DNA of 64,000 nucleotides from DATKMS01 sp035541735 (lineage in GTDB: Bacteria; Desulfobacterota; Binatia; HRBIN30), in the NCBI GenBank assembly GCA_035541735.1, contig DATKMS010000023.1:1-64000 (forward strand). The letters run 5' to 3'. Positions 24,648-33,516 of the stretch are shown piece by piece. A model generated the notes under the pieces. That model was given only the letters and a program-made list of their open reading frames with translations, did no database searches and was not told where the DNA came from. Every line of letters begins with the position of its first letter. The first letter of the stretch is position 1. Made by a program: the position numbers and the translations under genes.

Positions 24648-25874
24648 TTACTCGTTCTCGGGAAGAACTATGACATCGCCCTTCCCTCCGCTCGAGATAC
24701 CGCGCGTTCCTTCCCCGTGGAGGTTGATCGCCGCAGCCGCCGTACTGGATCCTAGGGTGTGAAATTCCTCGAAGACTCCAAGCAATCCGGCATTCGCTAC
24801 GTTTGATGAGGTAATCTCGCTTTTCACAAAGGTGCCAACGACCGAAAAGTCGTAAATGCCGCCCGCGCCGGTGACGGGGTCGCCGCCGAATCTGGGATCG
24901 GAGAGCGAGAGATTGACCCAACAGGAAACCGGTACCGAGGCACTGAGACCATGACTTTCCTGTTCATTTACTACGTCAAAGTGGGCGATGACGACGTCCG
25001 GATCGAGGAACGGATTGAGATCGGAACCCGCCGGCGTCGGCCGGTTGTGCTCGATGTCCTCGCTGCACGGGACGAGCGTAATTTCGCCCTTGACGTTGGC
25101 ATTCGTAAACAGGTCAGTTGCCCCCTGCGAATAGGACGTGAAGGTGAGACCCTGCGGGCAAGCATTGTAGTTACTGTCGTCCAAACTGAGCTGCACCTGG
25201 CAAGCACCACCCGGACAATCCAACCCGCCCGCGCAGTGGTTGCCGTTATTGGACCCACCACTACATACCGACATCGGATTCGTACGCGCCTGAACGGCGA
25301 TGGCGTTGTACTCGCTAACGTCGCCGGTAGCCAGCGTTTCCAGCAACGCCTCGCCCTTCAGCGAGTTACCTGCCATCGGCACCCCGGAGGCGTCGACCTG
25401 CACGCACTTCAACTCGCCCTGAAAATTGACCAGGGGCTTCGGGTTACCGATGAAGAACCCAGGGGTGGCCTCGCAGGTACCTCCCGCCGGGGGAGTGTCG
25501 CAGTCCGAATTCCCTGTACAGATCCTGTGATCGCCTGCGGTGCAGCGGAACTCATTCACGATGCGCCCGGTCGAAGCCCGCCAGTACACCGGCTGCTGCG
25601 GGGTAAAATCGACCGAGAAGTCATCAGGCTGGCACGGGAGCGGCCCGCCAGTCGCATTGGTCGTCCAGCAATGCGCAGCTGTACCCATGTTGGACGTGTT
25701 GGTGAGCTGGATCAACGTATCTCGGGTCCCATCCGCGATCACCTTCGGAAAGATCACGATCGAACCTGGTGTGTCCGAGGTGACATCCGCCCGCGCCTGC
25801 CCGATGCATGCAGCCAGGACAGCGAGCAGCGCCCCAAGGCCCGACAGCCATGGATTCCGGTTTGACACTCCCAT
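24648..25874 (-). CDS. Secreted Cys-containing paralog 1 of tandem array
   Basis: 408 residues from ATG 25874, preceded by AAAGGAGGCG. The signal peptide ends GQARA. It has the core TSDTPGSIVIFPKVIADG, DTLIQLTNTSNMGTAAHCW and a DDFSVDFTPQQPVYWRAS motif. Cys-rich inserts are CTAGDHRICTGNSDCDTPP and CSGGSNNGNHCAGGLDC. The C-terminus is GTFVKSEITSSNV, LLGVFEEF and AAAINLHGEGTRG. It is the first gene of the array on the minus strand. The promoter should lie in the roughly 130 bases upstream. The function is unknown. Confidence 0.75.
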   Translation of the reverse strand: MGVSNRNPWLSGLGALLAVLAACIGQARADVTSDTPGSIVIFPKVIADGTRDTLIQLTNTSNMGTAAHCWTTNATGGPLPCQPDDFSVDFTPQQPVYWRASTGRIVNEFRCTAGDHRICTGNSDCDTPPAGGTCEATPGFFIGNPKPLVNFQGELKCVQVDASGVPMAGNSLKGEALLETLATGDVSEYNAIAVQARTNPMSVCSGGSNNGNHCAGGLDCPGGACQVQLSLDDSNYNACPQGLTFTSYSQGATDLFTNANVKGEITLVPCSEDIEHNRPTPAGSDLNPFLDPDVVIAHFDVVNEQESHGLSASVPVSCWVNLSLSDPRFGGDPVTGAGGIYDFSVVGTFVKSEITSSNVANAGLLGVFEEFHTLGSSTAAAAINLHGEGTRGISSGGKGDVIVLPENE

Positions 25875-26007
25875 TACACGCCTCCTTTCGACAACTCCCA
25901 CAGCTCCATCAGTCGGGACCCCTATCGATCCCGGTGAAATTGCGCCACTTCTATGCCCCATTCCGTAAAACTAGTCAAGCGGAAAAGCGAAATATTAGTA
26001 GCACCCA

Positions 26008-28005
26008 TCACGGTGGTACTCGAACGATAATCTGTTCGGCTGGTCCCAAATTAAGCGCCGCAGAGCTGTCACGCAGCCGAACGGTAACCAGCGTATCTCC
26101 CGTGAGGAACGCCTGCCCTGCGGCAACATCGTCGCAGAACTGTACCAGCGGCCCCGCCGCTGGATTGCCCAGCGTCGCCAAACCGTTGCTGCCGAGTAGG
26201 CACGGAGTGTTGACTGAATTACCCGCAAACCGACAGGAAAAATCCTTGAGCGCGCTGGTGATGTTAGCACCGGGCCCAAAATTGGGGGGATCAACGGCAG
26301 CAATGCCGTCCAAATTAGGGCTGCTTGTGCAATCGATCACCATCGAATTTCCGTTTCCCATCGGCATGGATGCCTCGACCTGTAGATCAGGTCTGCCATC
26401 AGGAAATGCCGGTGGCTCGCGCAACCGCTGCCCCGGTGGCGAGCCACTGGCTCCAGTCCTTCCCTCCACCACGAGCCGAAAACGGCCGTCCGGTCCCACC
26501 GAAAAGATCGGACGGCCCGAAGCATCCCCGGGGGGCGTGGCGATGGGCGTTCGCGGATCGCAAATGCAACCCGGTACTCCCGGACAGAGGTAGCACCCTT
26601 GATTGTCGGCAACGGTGAGGAAGGTGATCACCGGGCCGGGGTCGTTGGTTGTTGGTTTCGGCGTTGCGCTGGGCGTCGCCGTGCGCGTCGGCGTGGGCGT
26701 TCTCGTTGCCGAACGCGTTGGTGTGATCGTCGGCGTAAACGTCACCGTCGGTGTCGGCGTTTGAGTTGGTGACAGCGTCAGCGTCCGCGTGACGGTTGCT
26801 GTAAACGATGGCGTCGCCGTGCGCGACGGCGTCGCCGTCGGCGTGTTCGTCGGCGTGTTGGTCTGTGTCGGCGTGTTCGTCGGTGTACGGCTCGACGTGC
26901 GGCTCGGCGTCGGCGTCGCCGTGGGCGCGTCGGTACCCGTCGGCGTCGGCGTGAACGTATTCGTCGGCGTGCGGCTCGGCGTCGGCGACCGCGACGGCGT
27001 CCCCGTCGGCGTCGCCGTGCGCGTCGGCGTCTCGCTCGGCGTATTGGTTGGCGCCACCGTCGCGGTCGGCGTGCGGCTCGCCGTCGGTGTGCGACTCGGC
27101 GTCGGCGTCCGCGATGGTATTCCCGTTGGCGTCTCCGTGCGCGTTGGCGTCTCGCTCGGCGTATTGGTTGGCGCCACCGTCGCGGTCGGCGTGCGACTTG
27201 CCGTCGGCGTGCGACTCGGCGTCGGCGTCCGCGACGGCGTTCCCGTCGGCGTCTCCGTGCGTGTCGGCGTCCCCGTGCGTGTCGGCGGAAGGTTCACGGT
27301 ATGGGTCGCGGTACGACTCGGACTCGGCGTCGGGGTTGCACCTGTTGGCGTACGGGTCGGTGACAATGTTGCGCTGGCTGTACGCGTCGGACTGTGGGTG
27401 AGGGTTGCGGTTGGTGTTCTCGTATCGGTGGGGGTGCGCGTGGATGTGCGGGTAATCGTCGGGGTCGGAGTAATCGTCGCGCTGCGCGTGATCGTTGGTG
27501 TTGGCGGCGGCGTACCGGTCATCGTCGGCGTCGGCGTTACCGTGGCGGTACTGGAAGCCGTTGGAGTCTGCGCCACCGTCTCGGTCGCGCTTGGTGTGCT
27601 GGTGGGACTTCCTGTCGGGGTTGACGTTGGCGACGCGCCCGGGATGCTGGCAGTGGCCGTGGGCGTCTCCGTGAACTGAACGGTTCCTGTCGGGCTCATC
27701 GAAGCTGACGTGGTTGGGGTCGGCGCCGCGACGGTCAGCAAGAGGACCAAACCTGAAAGGTCAGGCGCCGACTTGACGCCGTCAGCGTTGGCGTCGGCCC
27801 CGGCACACGAGTTGTCGCCAAAGATGGCCGCTGCCACCGCATCGAGATCGGATTGCGTCAGCGCTCCATCGCAGTTGGCATCGCCCGGTGCGATATCAGC
27901 AACAGCCGGCACTGCTCGCAAGCAGGCGCCTGCGAGAGCGACAACGACCAGGCGCGCGGCGATACGGGAGGCGGCGCTGGTCATGCGTGTGTCAATCGTC
28001 TGCAT
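26008..28005 (-). CDS. Dockerin-like domain plus Thr-Pro repeat surface protein, copy A
   Basis: 665 residues from ATG 28005 (AGGGG upstream). A signal peptide ends AVPAVA. Two Asp-rich loops follow: GDANCDGALTQSDL and GADANADGVKSAPDL, as in dockerin type I. A linker of about 330 residues is almost only Thr, Pro, Ser, Arg and Ala. The C-terminal domain (about 200 residues) starts GPVITFLTVADNQGCYLCPG and ends LVTVRLRDSSAALNLGPAEQIIVRV, with many Cys. It is probably a secreted, glycosylated stalk that holds a binding domain. It is paralogous to the next gene. Confidence 0.75.
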   Translation of the reverse strand: MQTIDTRMTSAASRIAARLVVVALAGACLRAVPAVADIAPGDANCDGALTQSDLDAVAAAIFGDNSCAGADANADGVKSAPDLSGLVLLLTVAAPTPTTSASMSPTGTVQFTETPTATASIPGASPTSTPTGSPTSTPSATETVAQTPTASSTATVTPTPTMTGTPPPTPTITRSATITPTPTITRTSTRTPTDTRTPTATLTHSPTRTASATLSPTRTPTGATPTPSPSRTATHTVNLPPTRTGTPTRTETPTGTPSRTPTPSRTPTASRTPTATVAPTNTPSETPTRTETPTGIPSRTPTPSRTPTASRTPTATVAPTNTPSETPTRTATPTGTPSRSPTPSRTPTNTFTPTPTGTDAPTATPTPSRTSSRTPTNTPTQTNTPTNTPTATPSRTATPSFTATVTRTLTLSPTQTPTPTVTFTPTITPTRSATRTPTPTRTATPSATPKPTTNDPGPVITFLTVADNQGCYLCPGVPGCICDPRTPIATPPGDASGRPIFSVGPDGRFRLVVEGRTGASGSPPGQRLREPPAFPDGRPDLQVEASMPMGNGNSMVIDCTSSPNLDGIAAVDPPNFGPGANITSALKDFSCRFAGNSVNTPCLLGSNGLATLGNPAAGPLVQFCDDVAAGQAFLTGDTLVTVRLRDSSAALNLGPAEQIIVRVPP
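27021..27260 (-). repeat. Two-copy 120-bp tandem repeat inside the Thr-Pro linker
   Basis: The linker of copy A contains a 40-residue unit that begins E-T-P-T-G and ends P-S-E-T-P-T-R-T, present twice in a row with one or two changes. At DNA level a 30-base stretch is the same at 27031 and 27151, 120 bases apart. This indicates recent in-frame duplication. Such repeats are prone to expand and shrink, so linker length may vary between strains. Confidence 0.75.
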
Positions 28006-28080
28006 TACATTCCCCTGTAGAGTCCCCGGCATCGCCGCCCCCCGCTACGGCCGCATGCGCTGTTGGCCTTGAGTCCGGGT

Positions 28081-30120
28081 TCACCCTCCCGGCTTCGGCG
28101 TCGCCACGCGAATCACGATCTGCTTGCTGGGTCCGAGGTTGCCATTCGCGTCACGCACCTTCACGGTTACAACCGAATCGCCCGGTGGGAACGCTGCCAC
28201 GGTCGCGACCTGATCGCAAAATTGCACAGTACCGGGCGGTGCGTTGCGGGTGACCAGCTGCGGGTCCTGCGTCGCATCCACTTTGGTGCACGGGCCCGTA
28301 GCATTCGAACCCGAACCGACATTGAACACGCCAAATCGACACCCGAAGTCGTTGAGGGCATCGGTGATCATTTGGTTGGTGTCGTCGAAACTGGGCGGAT
28401 TGATGCCTGGAATTCCACCGCCTTGTGGGGCGGGTCCGGTATCGCACACTTTCGTTGTGGGATTGGCGCCAAGGTTGCTGGTGCTCTCAATCTGCAGGTC
28501 CGAACGGTTGCTGGGTGGCACTGGCGTCAGCGATCTCCCCGGAAGGACACCGCTCAGGCCGGCAGCCGCCTCGACCACGATGACGAACTGAGCGCCGCTG
28601 CCGACCTTGAAGATCTGTCGTCCCTGCGCATCAAAGGCCGGCGTCGGAGTAGGAGTGCGCGCACAGCTCACGTCGCAGCAGAACACACAGTAGTCCGACC
28701 GAACGATACCGGCGTAGAGGATCTGCGGCCCCTGCCCCGTCGGCGTCGGCATTGGCGACGGCGTCGCGGTCGGTGTCGGGGTGAACGTTCCTGTTGCCGT
28801 GCGCGTCAGCGTCGTCGTCGTCGTTGGCGTTCCAGTACGGGTTGGCGTGGCCGTTGGCGTTGGGGTCGGCGTGGCCGTGGCCGTCGGCGTGCGCGTCGGT
28901 GTGCGCGTCGGCGTGGCCGATGGCGTCGGCGTCGGCGTCCGCGTCGCCGTTGTGCTCGGTGTGGGCGTCAGGGTACGTGTCGGTGAGACCGTCGGACTCT
29001 CTGTCAGCGTCGGCGTAACGGTGCGGGTGAGCGTCGGCGTCGGGGTCAGTGTCGGGGCGCGGGTGTCCGAAGGCGTCCGCGTCACCGTCGATGTCCGCGT
29101 CACCGTTAGTGTCCGCGTCGCAGTCCGCGTCATAGTCTGCGAAGGCGTGGGCGTCTCGGTCCGCGTTCCCGTGGGTGTGCGGGTCCTAGTCGCCGTGCGG
29201 GTCCCAGTCGTGCTGGGGGTGGGGCTCACGGTCCGTGTGGACGTTTGGGTGGGCGACGGCGCCCGGCTCGCGGTTTCAGTTGCGGTTGCGGTCGCAGTCC
29301 GCGTCGCGGTCTGCGTTCGAGTCGCGGACCCCGTCGGGCTCGCCGTCCGCGTCCGCGACGGGGTCGCTGTGATTCCGCCCAGCAAGGTTGGTGTTTCCGT
29401 GGGAGTCGGGGTCGCCGACAGCGTCCGTGTCGTGGTGCGCGTTGGGAACGGCGTCTTCGTTAGCGTCGCACTGGCTGTGCTTGTCGGGGTCTTGGTCGAC
29501 GTCAGGGTGCGGGTCGGCCGCGGCGTCATTGTTCCTGTCGCGGTGACCGTTGGGGAGCGCGTATTGGTCGCGGTCCGCGTACTGGACGGCGTCCGCGTAC
29601 TGGACGGCGTCCGCGTACCGGTCCCGGTGATTGTAGGGGTTCCCGTCTGGCTGGGCGTCGAGGTGGCCGTTACGGGCGACGTTACCGATGGTGCAGCCGT
29701 GACTGTGGGGCTCGCTGTTGCTTCTGGGGTGACGGTAGCCGTCGCGCTAGGGACCAGTGTGGAAGTGGGTGAGGGCGTATTCGTTGGCTCCACCGTGCTG
29801 GTCGCCGTGGGCGTACGAGTCGCGGTGCGCGGCGCTCCCAGCAACTGGACCTCCGCCGTAAGGTCCGCCGCGCTGACCGAACCGTCGCCGTTCACGTCCG
29901 TCCCACAGACCTTATCACCCGCAAAGACCGCAGAGGGCAACGCCGCAAGGTCATGCGCATCAACCGTGCCGTCGCAATTCACGTCCCCAGGCGGTGTTTG
30001 TGCCGTTGCGCGCGTGACGCAGGCCCACCCACACAGGATCATCGCTACAACGAGCCACTTGGTGGGACGAATCGCCGAGGTCGGGGTGAATGGCCGGTCA
30101 CAACTGCGCACTATCATCAA
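28081..30120 (-). CDS. Dockerin-like domain plus Thr-Pro repeat surface protein, copy B
   Basis: 679 residues from ATG 30120 or the next ATG. A hydrophobic export segment (WLVVAMILCGWACVTRATA) is followed by dockerin-like loops GDVNCDGTVDAHDL and GTDVNGDGSVSAADL. A Thr-Pro/Arg linker of about 370 residues has many TPTxTxTxT units. The C-terminal domain (QILYAGIVRSDYCVFCCDVSC to SVVTVKVRDANGNLGPSKQIVIRV) is homologous to that of copy A. Copies A and B are adjacent, on the same strand, 75 bases apart, and are likely made together. The ligand is unknown. Confidence 0.75.
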   Translation of the reverse strand: MMIVRSCDRPFTPTSAIRPTKWLVVAMILCGWACVTRATAQTPPGDVNCDGTVDAHDLAALPSAVFAGDKVCGTDVNGDGSVSAADLTAEVQLLGAPRTATRTPTATSTVEPTNTPSPTSTLVPSATATVTPEATASPTVTAAPSVTSPVTATSTPSQTGTPTITGTGTRTPSSTRTPSSTRTATNTRSPTVTATGTMTPRPTRTLTSTKTPTSTASATLTKTPFPTRTTTRTLSATPTPTETPTLLGGITATPSRTRTASPTGSATRTQTATRTATATATETASRAPSPTQTSTRTVSPTPSTTGTRTATRTRTPTGTRTETPTPSQTMTRTATRTLTVTRTSTVTRTPSDTRAPTLTPTPTLTRTVTPTLTESPTVSPTRTLTPTPSTTATRTPTPTPSATPTRTPTRTPTATATPTPTPTATPTRTGTPTTTTTLTRTATGTFTPTPTATPSPMPTPTGQGPQILYAGIVRSDYCVFCCDVSCARTPTPTPAFDAQGRQIFKVGSGAQFVIVVEAAAGLSGVLPGRSLTPVPPSNRSDLQIESTSNLGANPTTKVCDTGPAPQGGGIPGINPPSFDDTNQMITDALNDFGCRFGVFNVGSGSNATGPCTKVDATQDPQLVTRNAPPGTVQFCDQVATVAAFPPGDSVVTVKVRDANGNLGPSKQIVIRVATPKPGG

Positions 30121-30241
30121 CTGCCTGAACTACCTGAGGCGAGTTCTTATGCGCTTAGTGCAGCGGTTTTGCAACTCAGAAGCAGGCCAGCGCCCGGCCT
30201 GGCGCGAACCAGCGTCCAGTATGCTGCGCCGCACCTGAACC

Positions 30242-30844
30242 CTAGTGCGGCAAGCCCGCGCGAGTGCGCTCGATGTGGCGCGCGAGCAGCAGCCTCATGG
30301 TCTCCAACGGCTGAATGCCGGTGAGCGGAAATTCACCGAGGAGGAACGTCGGATAACCAGCGACGCCCTGCCGTTGCGCCTCGTCTCGGATCAGCGCCAG
30401 CTGCGGCGCGGCGCGACGCGTTGCGACGAACTCCATGAAGCGGCCCATCGGAAGGCCAGCGGCGACCGCGGCACGCACCACCACCGTACGGTCACCAATG
30501 TCGTCGCCACGCTCGTACAGTGCGGCGAATACCTCGCCATGGTACGCCGCCGCACAGGCGCACTCCTCGGCCAACACCGCCCCTTCGAGCGCCGCCCGCG
30601 AATCGCACCAGCGTTCAGGAATGCGCAGCGCCATGCCCGTGTCGGATGCCACGCGCTCGATCTTCGCACGCGTGTCGCCGCCGATGAGGTCGCCGGGCCT
30701 GCACTCCGGATGCTGCGCTGCAATATGGACCGGGCGCCAGCTCATCGCGACTCCCAGCTCGGCCTCGAGTCGTGCGGCAATGCGCCAGGCGATATAACAG
30801 AGCGACGACGCGTAGTCGAAATAGACAGGGATGATAGTGCTCAA
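30242..30844 (-). CDS. DsbA-family / 2-hydroxychromene-2-carboxylate isomerase-like protein
   Basis: 200 residues starting from a TTG at 30844. The thioredoxin-like fold with a helical insert is visible: VYFDYASSLCYIAW at the active site, a cis-Pro loop GVAGYPTFLL and LTGIQPLETM near the end. Where DsbA/FrnE proteins have CxxC, this one has a single Cys (SLCY); kappa-class GST-like isomerases also depart from CxxC at this site. It may act on glutathione conjugates or aromatic intermediates; the substrate is unknown. It follows a PPOX-like gene by about 30 bases. Confidence 0.7.
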   Translation of the reverse strand: MSTIIPVYFDYASSLCYIAWRIAARLEAELGVAMSWRPVHIAAQHPECRPGDLIGGDTRAKIERVASDTGMALRIPERWCDSRAALEGAVLAEECACAAAYHGEVFAALYERGDDIGDRTVVVRAAVAAGLPMGRFMEFVATRRAAPQLALIRDEAQRQGVAGYPTFLLGEFPLTGIQPLETMRLLLARHIERTRAGLPH

Positions 30845-30874
30845 CCGCTGGCCTCGCTTGGGCCCGAACGCGTC

Positions 30875-31333
30875 TCAGTACATCCCGCCGAGCTTGCTGT
30901 GATCCCAACTGCTGATGTGCTCCGGCACCACCTTGATGACCACGCGCTTGCGCGCCTGCGCCTTCAGCGCCTCCTCGATACCTTCGGGCATCGCGCCGGA
31001 CATTTTCTGATGGACACGCGCCAGCACGCGGGCGCAGAAATCGACGTCATGGATCAACGCGGCCTGACCGCGGATCAACACACCTTTCAACGTATCGTAG
31101 GTCGTCCCCGACTCAGCCATCAATGCGACTTTGGGATTGCGTCCGATGTTCACCGCCTTTTGCGACTTGGCGTAGGTGGTCATCAAGCAACTGTCGCCGT
31201 CCATCACGTACCACATGGCGACCGAATGCGGATAGCCGCGCTGGTCGATTGTGGAGAGGACAATGGTCTTCGCGTGGTGCAGGAACGCCTCGCGCTCTTG
31301 TGGGGAAAGCTGAATCGCGTTGCGTCGCTTCAT
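30875..31333 (-). CDS. PPOX-class flavin/F420-dependent oxidoreductase
   Basis: 152 residues with the split-barrel flavin-binding fold: KTIVLSTIDQRGYPHSVAMWYVMDG, then KAVNIGRNPKVALMAESG and LKGVLIRGQAALI. The C-terminus is VVIKVVPEHISSWDHSKLGG. Family members bind FMN or F420 and reduce small substrates; some only bind cofactor or heme. There is no export signal. It sits in a row of three minus-strand enzyme genes with the alpha/beta hydrolase and the DsbA-like protein. The cofactor cannot be decided by eye. Confidence 0.8.
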   Translation of the reverse strand: MKRRNAIQLSPQEREAFLHHAKTIVLSTIDQRGYPHSVAMWYVMDGDSCLMTTYAKSQKAVNIGRNPKVALMAESGTTYDTLKGVLIRGQAALIHDVDFCARVLARVHQKMSGAMPEGIEEALKAQARKRVVIKVVPEHISSWDHSKLGGMY

Positions 31334-31367
31334 AGTCGGAGCTTCCTAGTGGAAGGCCGCTCTTGAG

Positions 31368-32183
31368 TCAAAGCTCGGACCGCGCGCGCGGCCGTGCAAA
31401 GTCGACACCCGCCGTGAACGCAAGCACGCAAGCGTGAAACATCTCGGGCCGCTCGAGCGGCAGGTTGTGGCCCGCTCCTGGAATCATGAGCAGCCGCGCG
31501 TGGGGCAAGCCGCGGCTCATCTTCACAGAACCGCCCGGCGGTGTGAGTTGATCGTCGAGCCCCTGCAAGATCAGCGTCGGCGCCTTCAGCTGCGGGAGAT
31601 CGGCCGTCCAGTTGTAATCACTGACGGCACGCGCCGCCGCGGCGTACCCCTTCGGGTCACACGCCGCATTGCGCCGCCCGAGATCGGCCACGATGTCCGG
31701 GTGACTCTCCGCAAACGCCGGCGAGAACGCACGCGATGCATCCGCCGTCTGCGCATCGAAGCCATCGCGTTCGATGCGGTCGGCCAGCCGCTGCCACGCG
31801 GCGATGGATTTCTCACCGACCTCGCTGGAGGTGCTTACCAAGACCAGCGAGCGCACGCGGGCCGCAAAGTCGAGCGCCAAACGCTGCGCGATCACTCCCC
31901 CCATCGAGATGCCGAGCACGTGTGCGTTCTCGACGCCGCGCGCTTGCAGAAGCCCGTCGAGGTCGCGCGCGAACAGCGCCGGCGAGTATGGGCCCGGCGG
32001 CTTGTCCGACGCGCCGAAGCCGCGCACGTCGGGTCGCAGCACGCGATGGTGGCGCGCCAACACCGGCACATCGTTGTCCCAGATGTGCAGGTCCGCGCCG
32101 AGTCCGTGGATCAACACGAGGTCCGTGCCGTGCCCCTCTTGCTCGTAGTTGAGTCCCACAGCACCGGTGTGCACCCGTGCCAT
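31368..32183 (-). CDS. Alpha/beta hydrolase
   Basis: 271 residues from ATG 32183, which starts the conserved domain; an earlier ATG adds 12 residues. It has LVLIHGLGADLHIW (oxyanion region), the nucleophile elbow VLGISMGGVIAQ with the catalytic Ser, the acid in LQGLDDQLTP and the His in IPGAGHNLPLERPE. The Ser-Asp-His triad is complete. A broad family that includes lactonases and esterases with 3-oxoadipate-enol-lactonase-like sequences; the substrate is unknown. Confidence 0.88.
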   Translation of the reverse strand: MARVHTGAVGLNYEQEGHGTDLVLIHGLGADLHIWDNDVPVLARHHRVLRPDVRGFGASDKPPGPYSPALFARDLDGLLQARGVENAHVLGISMGGVIAQRLALDFAARVRSLVLVSTSSEVGEKSIAAWQRLADRIERDGFDAQTADASRAFSPAFAESHPDIVADLGRRNAACDPKGYAAAARAVSDYNWTADLPQLKAPTLILQGLDDQLTPPGGSVKMSRGLPHARLLMIPGAGHNLPLERPEMFHACVLAFTAGVDFARPRARSEL

Positions 32184-32279
32184 GACGCGCTTCCTACCGA
32201 GCCCCAGCGCCCTGTTCAAGAGTGCAGGGAAACCCAGCTTGGCCGCCCACGTGCGCCGCGTGACGCAATCGCGTGGGGG

Positions 32280-33494
32280 CTACTGGCTCATGACATCGTC
32301 CGCCCCCCGCTCCCAGATCTCGAAGCCGCTCAGCAGCTTCCCATCGTCCGTCCCGTCGTCCTGGACAACGATGCCGGTGAGGTCGAACGCGCCGTCACCA
32401 ATCGCCTTCAGCTCGTCGAGCAATGCCTGCGAGGTCGTGAAACGCTGCAAACGAAGCGTGTTGATGGTGGTCCCCCCATCATCGCTGATGCTGACCTGCG
32501 TGCTCTTGGTAAGCGGGGCCGTCGGCCAGTTCCCCGACCCCAACACCTTCTGCACGCCGTTGATGCGCACGATCGTTCCCGTGTAGCTGGTGCCACTGGC
32601 ATTCAAAGTGGCAAGGGTCACCACCTGCGGGTTGGGAAGTGCGTTCCCGTCGCTCACGACCGTCCACGAGCCTTGCGTGATGTCGACCGCAACAGTGCCG
32701 ATCGCCGGGTTCGAATCCGAGGTTGGATCCTGTTGGCGGATCACGCCGCTGGCGCGCAGGCGTTGGCCGGGTTGGAATGGATCATTAATTGCGGCCGATG
32801 ACTGATGGTACACCATGATCCCAGCATTCCCGTCTTGAATGAAGACCTTCAATTTCATGTTCGCGAACAGCCCGGCGGCAACCGTGACCACGCCCTCCGT
32901 GGTGATGGTCTGCCCGAGGTGCACTGCCTTACCGTCCGCATCGCGTGCCACGGCATCGGCGATGGACAGCACGCCATTCTGCGTCGGGGTCAACGTCGCC
33001 GTCGCTGTCGGCGTCTGGGTCGATTCCTCAGTAGGCGTCAGCGTGGGTGTTGCGCTGGGCTCTTCCGTCGGTGTGAGCGTCTCGGTCGATGTGGGTTCTG
33101 GCGCCACAGTCGAAGTCGGCGTCGCCGACGGCTCTTCCGTCGTCGGGGTGAGCGTCGGCGTGGCGCTTGGGGATTCGGTGGACGTCACGGTCGGCGTCGG
33201 CGTGGCGGATGGGCAACCGCTGAGCGCATTGTTCACGGCTGCAACGATATCATTGATCTTGATCTCGCCGTCACCGTTCGCGTCGCCGTTGCGACAGCTC
33301 TCCGGGTCCGCCGTCCCCAGCGTAATGTCGACCATCGTGATCACATCGGCGACGCTCACCACGCCGGTCGAGTGACAGTCGCCGACGCAGCCGGCAACCG
33401 CAAGGCGCGCTGCGCTGCTCAGGAAGATCCCCAGAATGGTCGCGGAAGCAAGACGAGTTGCAATGCGGCGGATGAAGGTAGTTCTCAGCTGCAT
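32280..33494 (-). CDS. Dockerin-like surface protein with Thr-Pro linker and OB-fold-like domain
   Basis: 404 residues from ATG 33494, with GGAGG about seven bases upstream. A signal peptide is followed by dockerin-like loops GDCHSTGVVSVADV and GDANGDGEIKINDI. A linker of TEEPSATPT-type units comes next. The C-terminal half (LSIADAVARDADGKAVHLGQ, ITTEGVVTVAAGLF, FIQDGNAGIMVYHQSS, QRLRASGVI, TGIVVQDDGTDDGK) resembles the OB-fold-like domains found in exported nucleases and adhesins. No catalytic site is visible. It lies just downstream (22 bases) of the TonB receptor gene, on the same strand. Confidence 0.72.
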   Translation of the reverse strand: MQLRTTFIRRIATRLASATILGIFLSSAARLAVAGCVGDCHSTGVVSVADVITMVDITLGTADPESCRNGDANGDGEIKINDIVAAVNNALSGCPSATPTPTVTSTESPSATPTLTPTTEEPSATPTSTVAPEPTSTETLTPTEEPSATPTLTPTEESTQTPTATATLTPTQNGVLSIADAVARDADGKAVHLGQTITTEGVVTVAAGLFANMKLKVFIQDGNAGIMVYHQSSAAINDPFQPGQRLRASGVIRQQDPTSDSNPAIGTVAVDITQGSWTVVSDGNALPNPQVVTLATLNASGTSYTGTIVRINGVQKVLGSGNWPTAPLTKSTQVSISDDGGTTINTLRLQRFTTSQALLDELKAIGDGAFDLTGIVVQDDGTDDGKLLSGFEIWERGADDVMSQ

Positions 33495-33516
33495 GAAGTC
33501 CTCCACGTTTCAGTTG

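Noticed and set aside
26789..27679. Plus-strand Val-Gly open frame
   Set aside because: Same artefact opposite the linker of dockerin copy A.
26650..30000. Regularly spaced repeats that could be mistaken for CRISPR
   Set aside because: The repeats are in-frame TPT codons without unique spacers of constant length, and no cas gene is near.
28781..30238. Long plus-strand open frame rich in Val and Gly
   Set aside because: It is the complement of the Thr-Pro linker of dockerin copy B; Val-Gly repeats are what TPT codons give on the other strand. No start signal or domain supports it.
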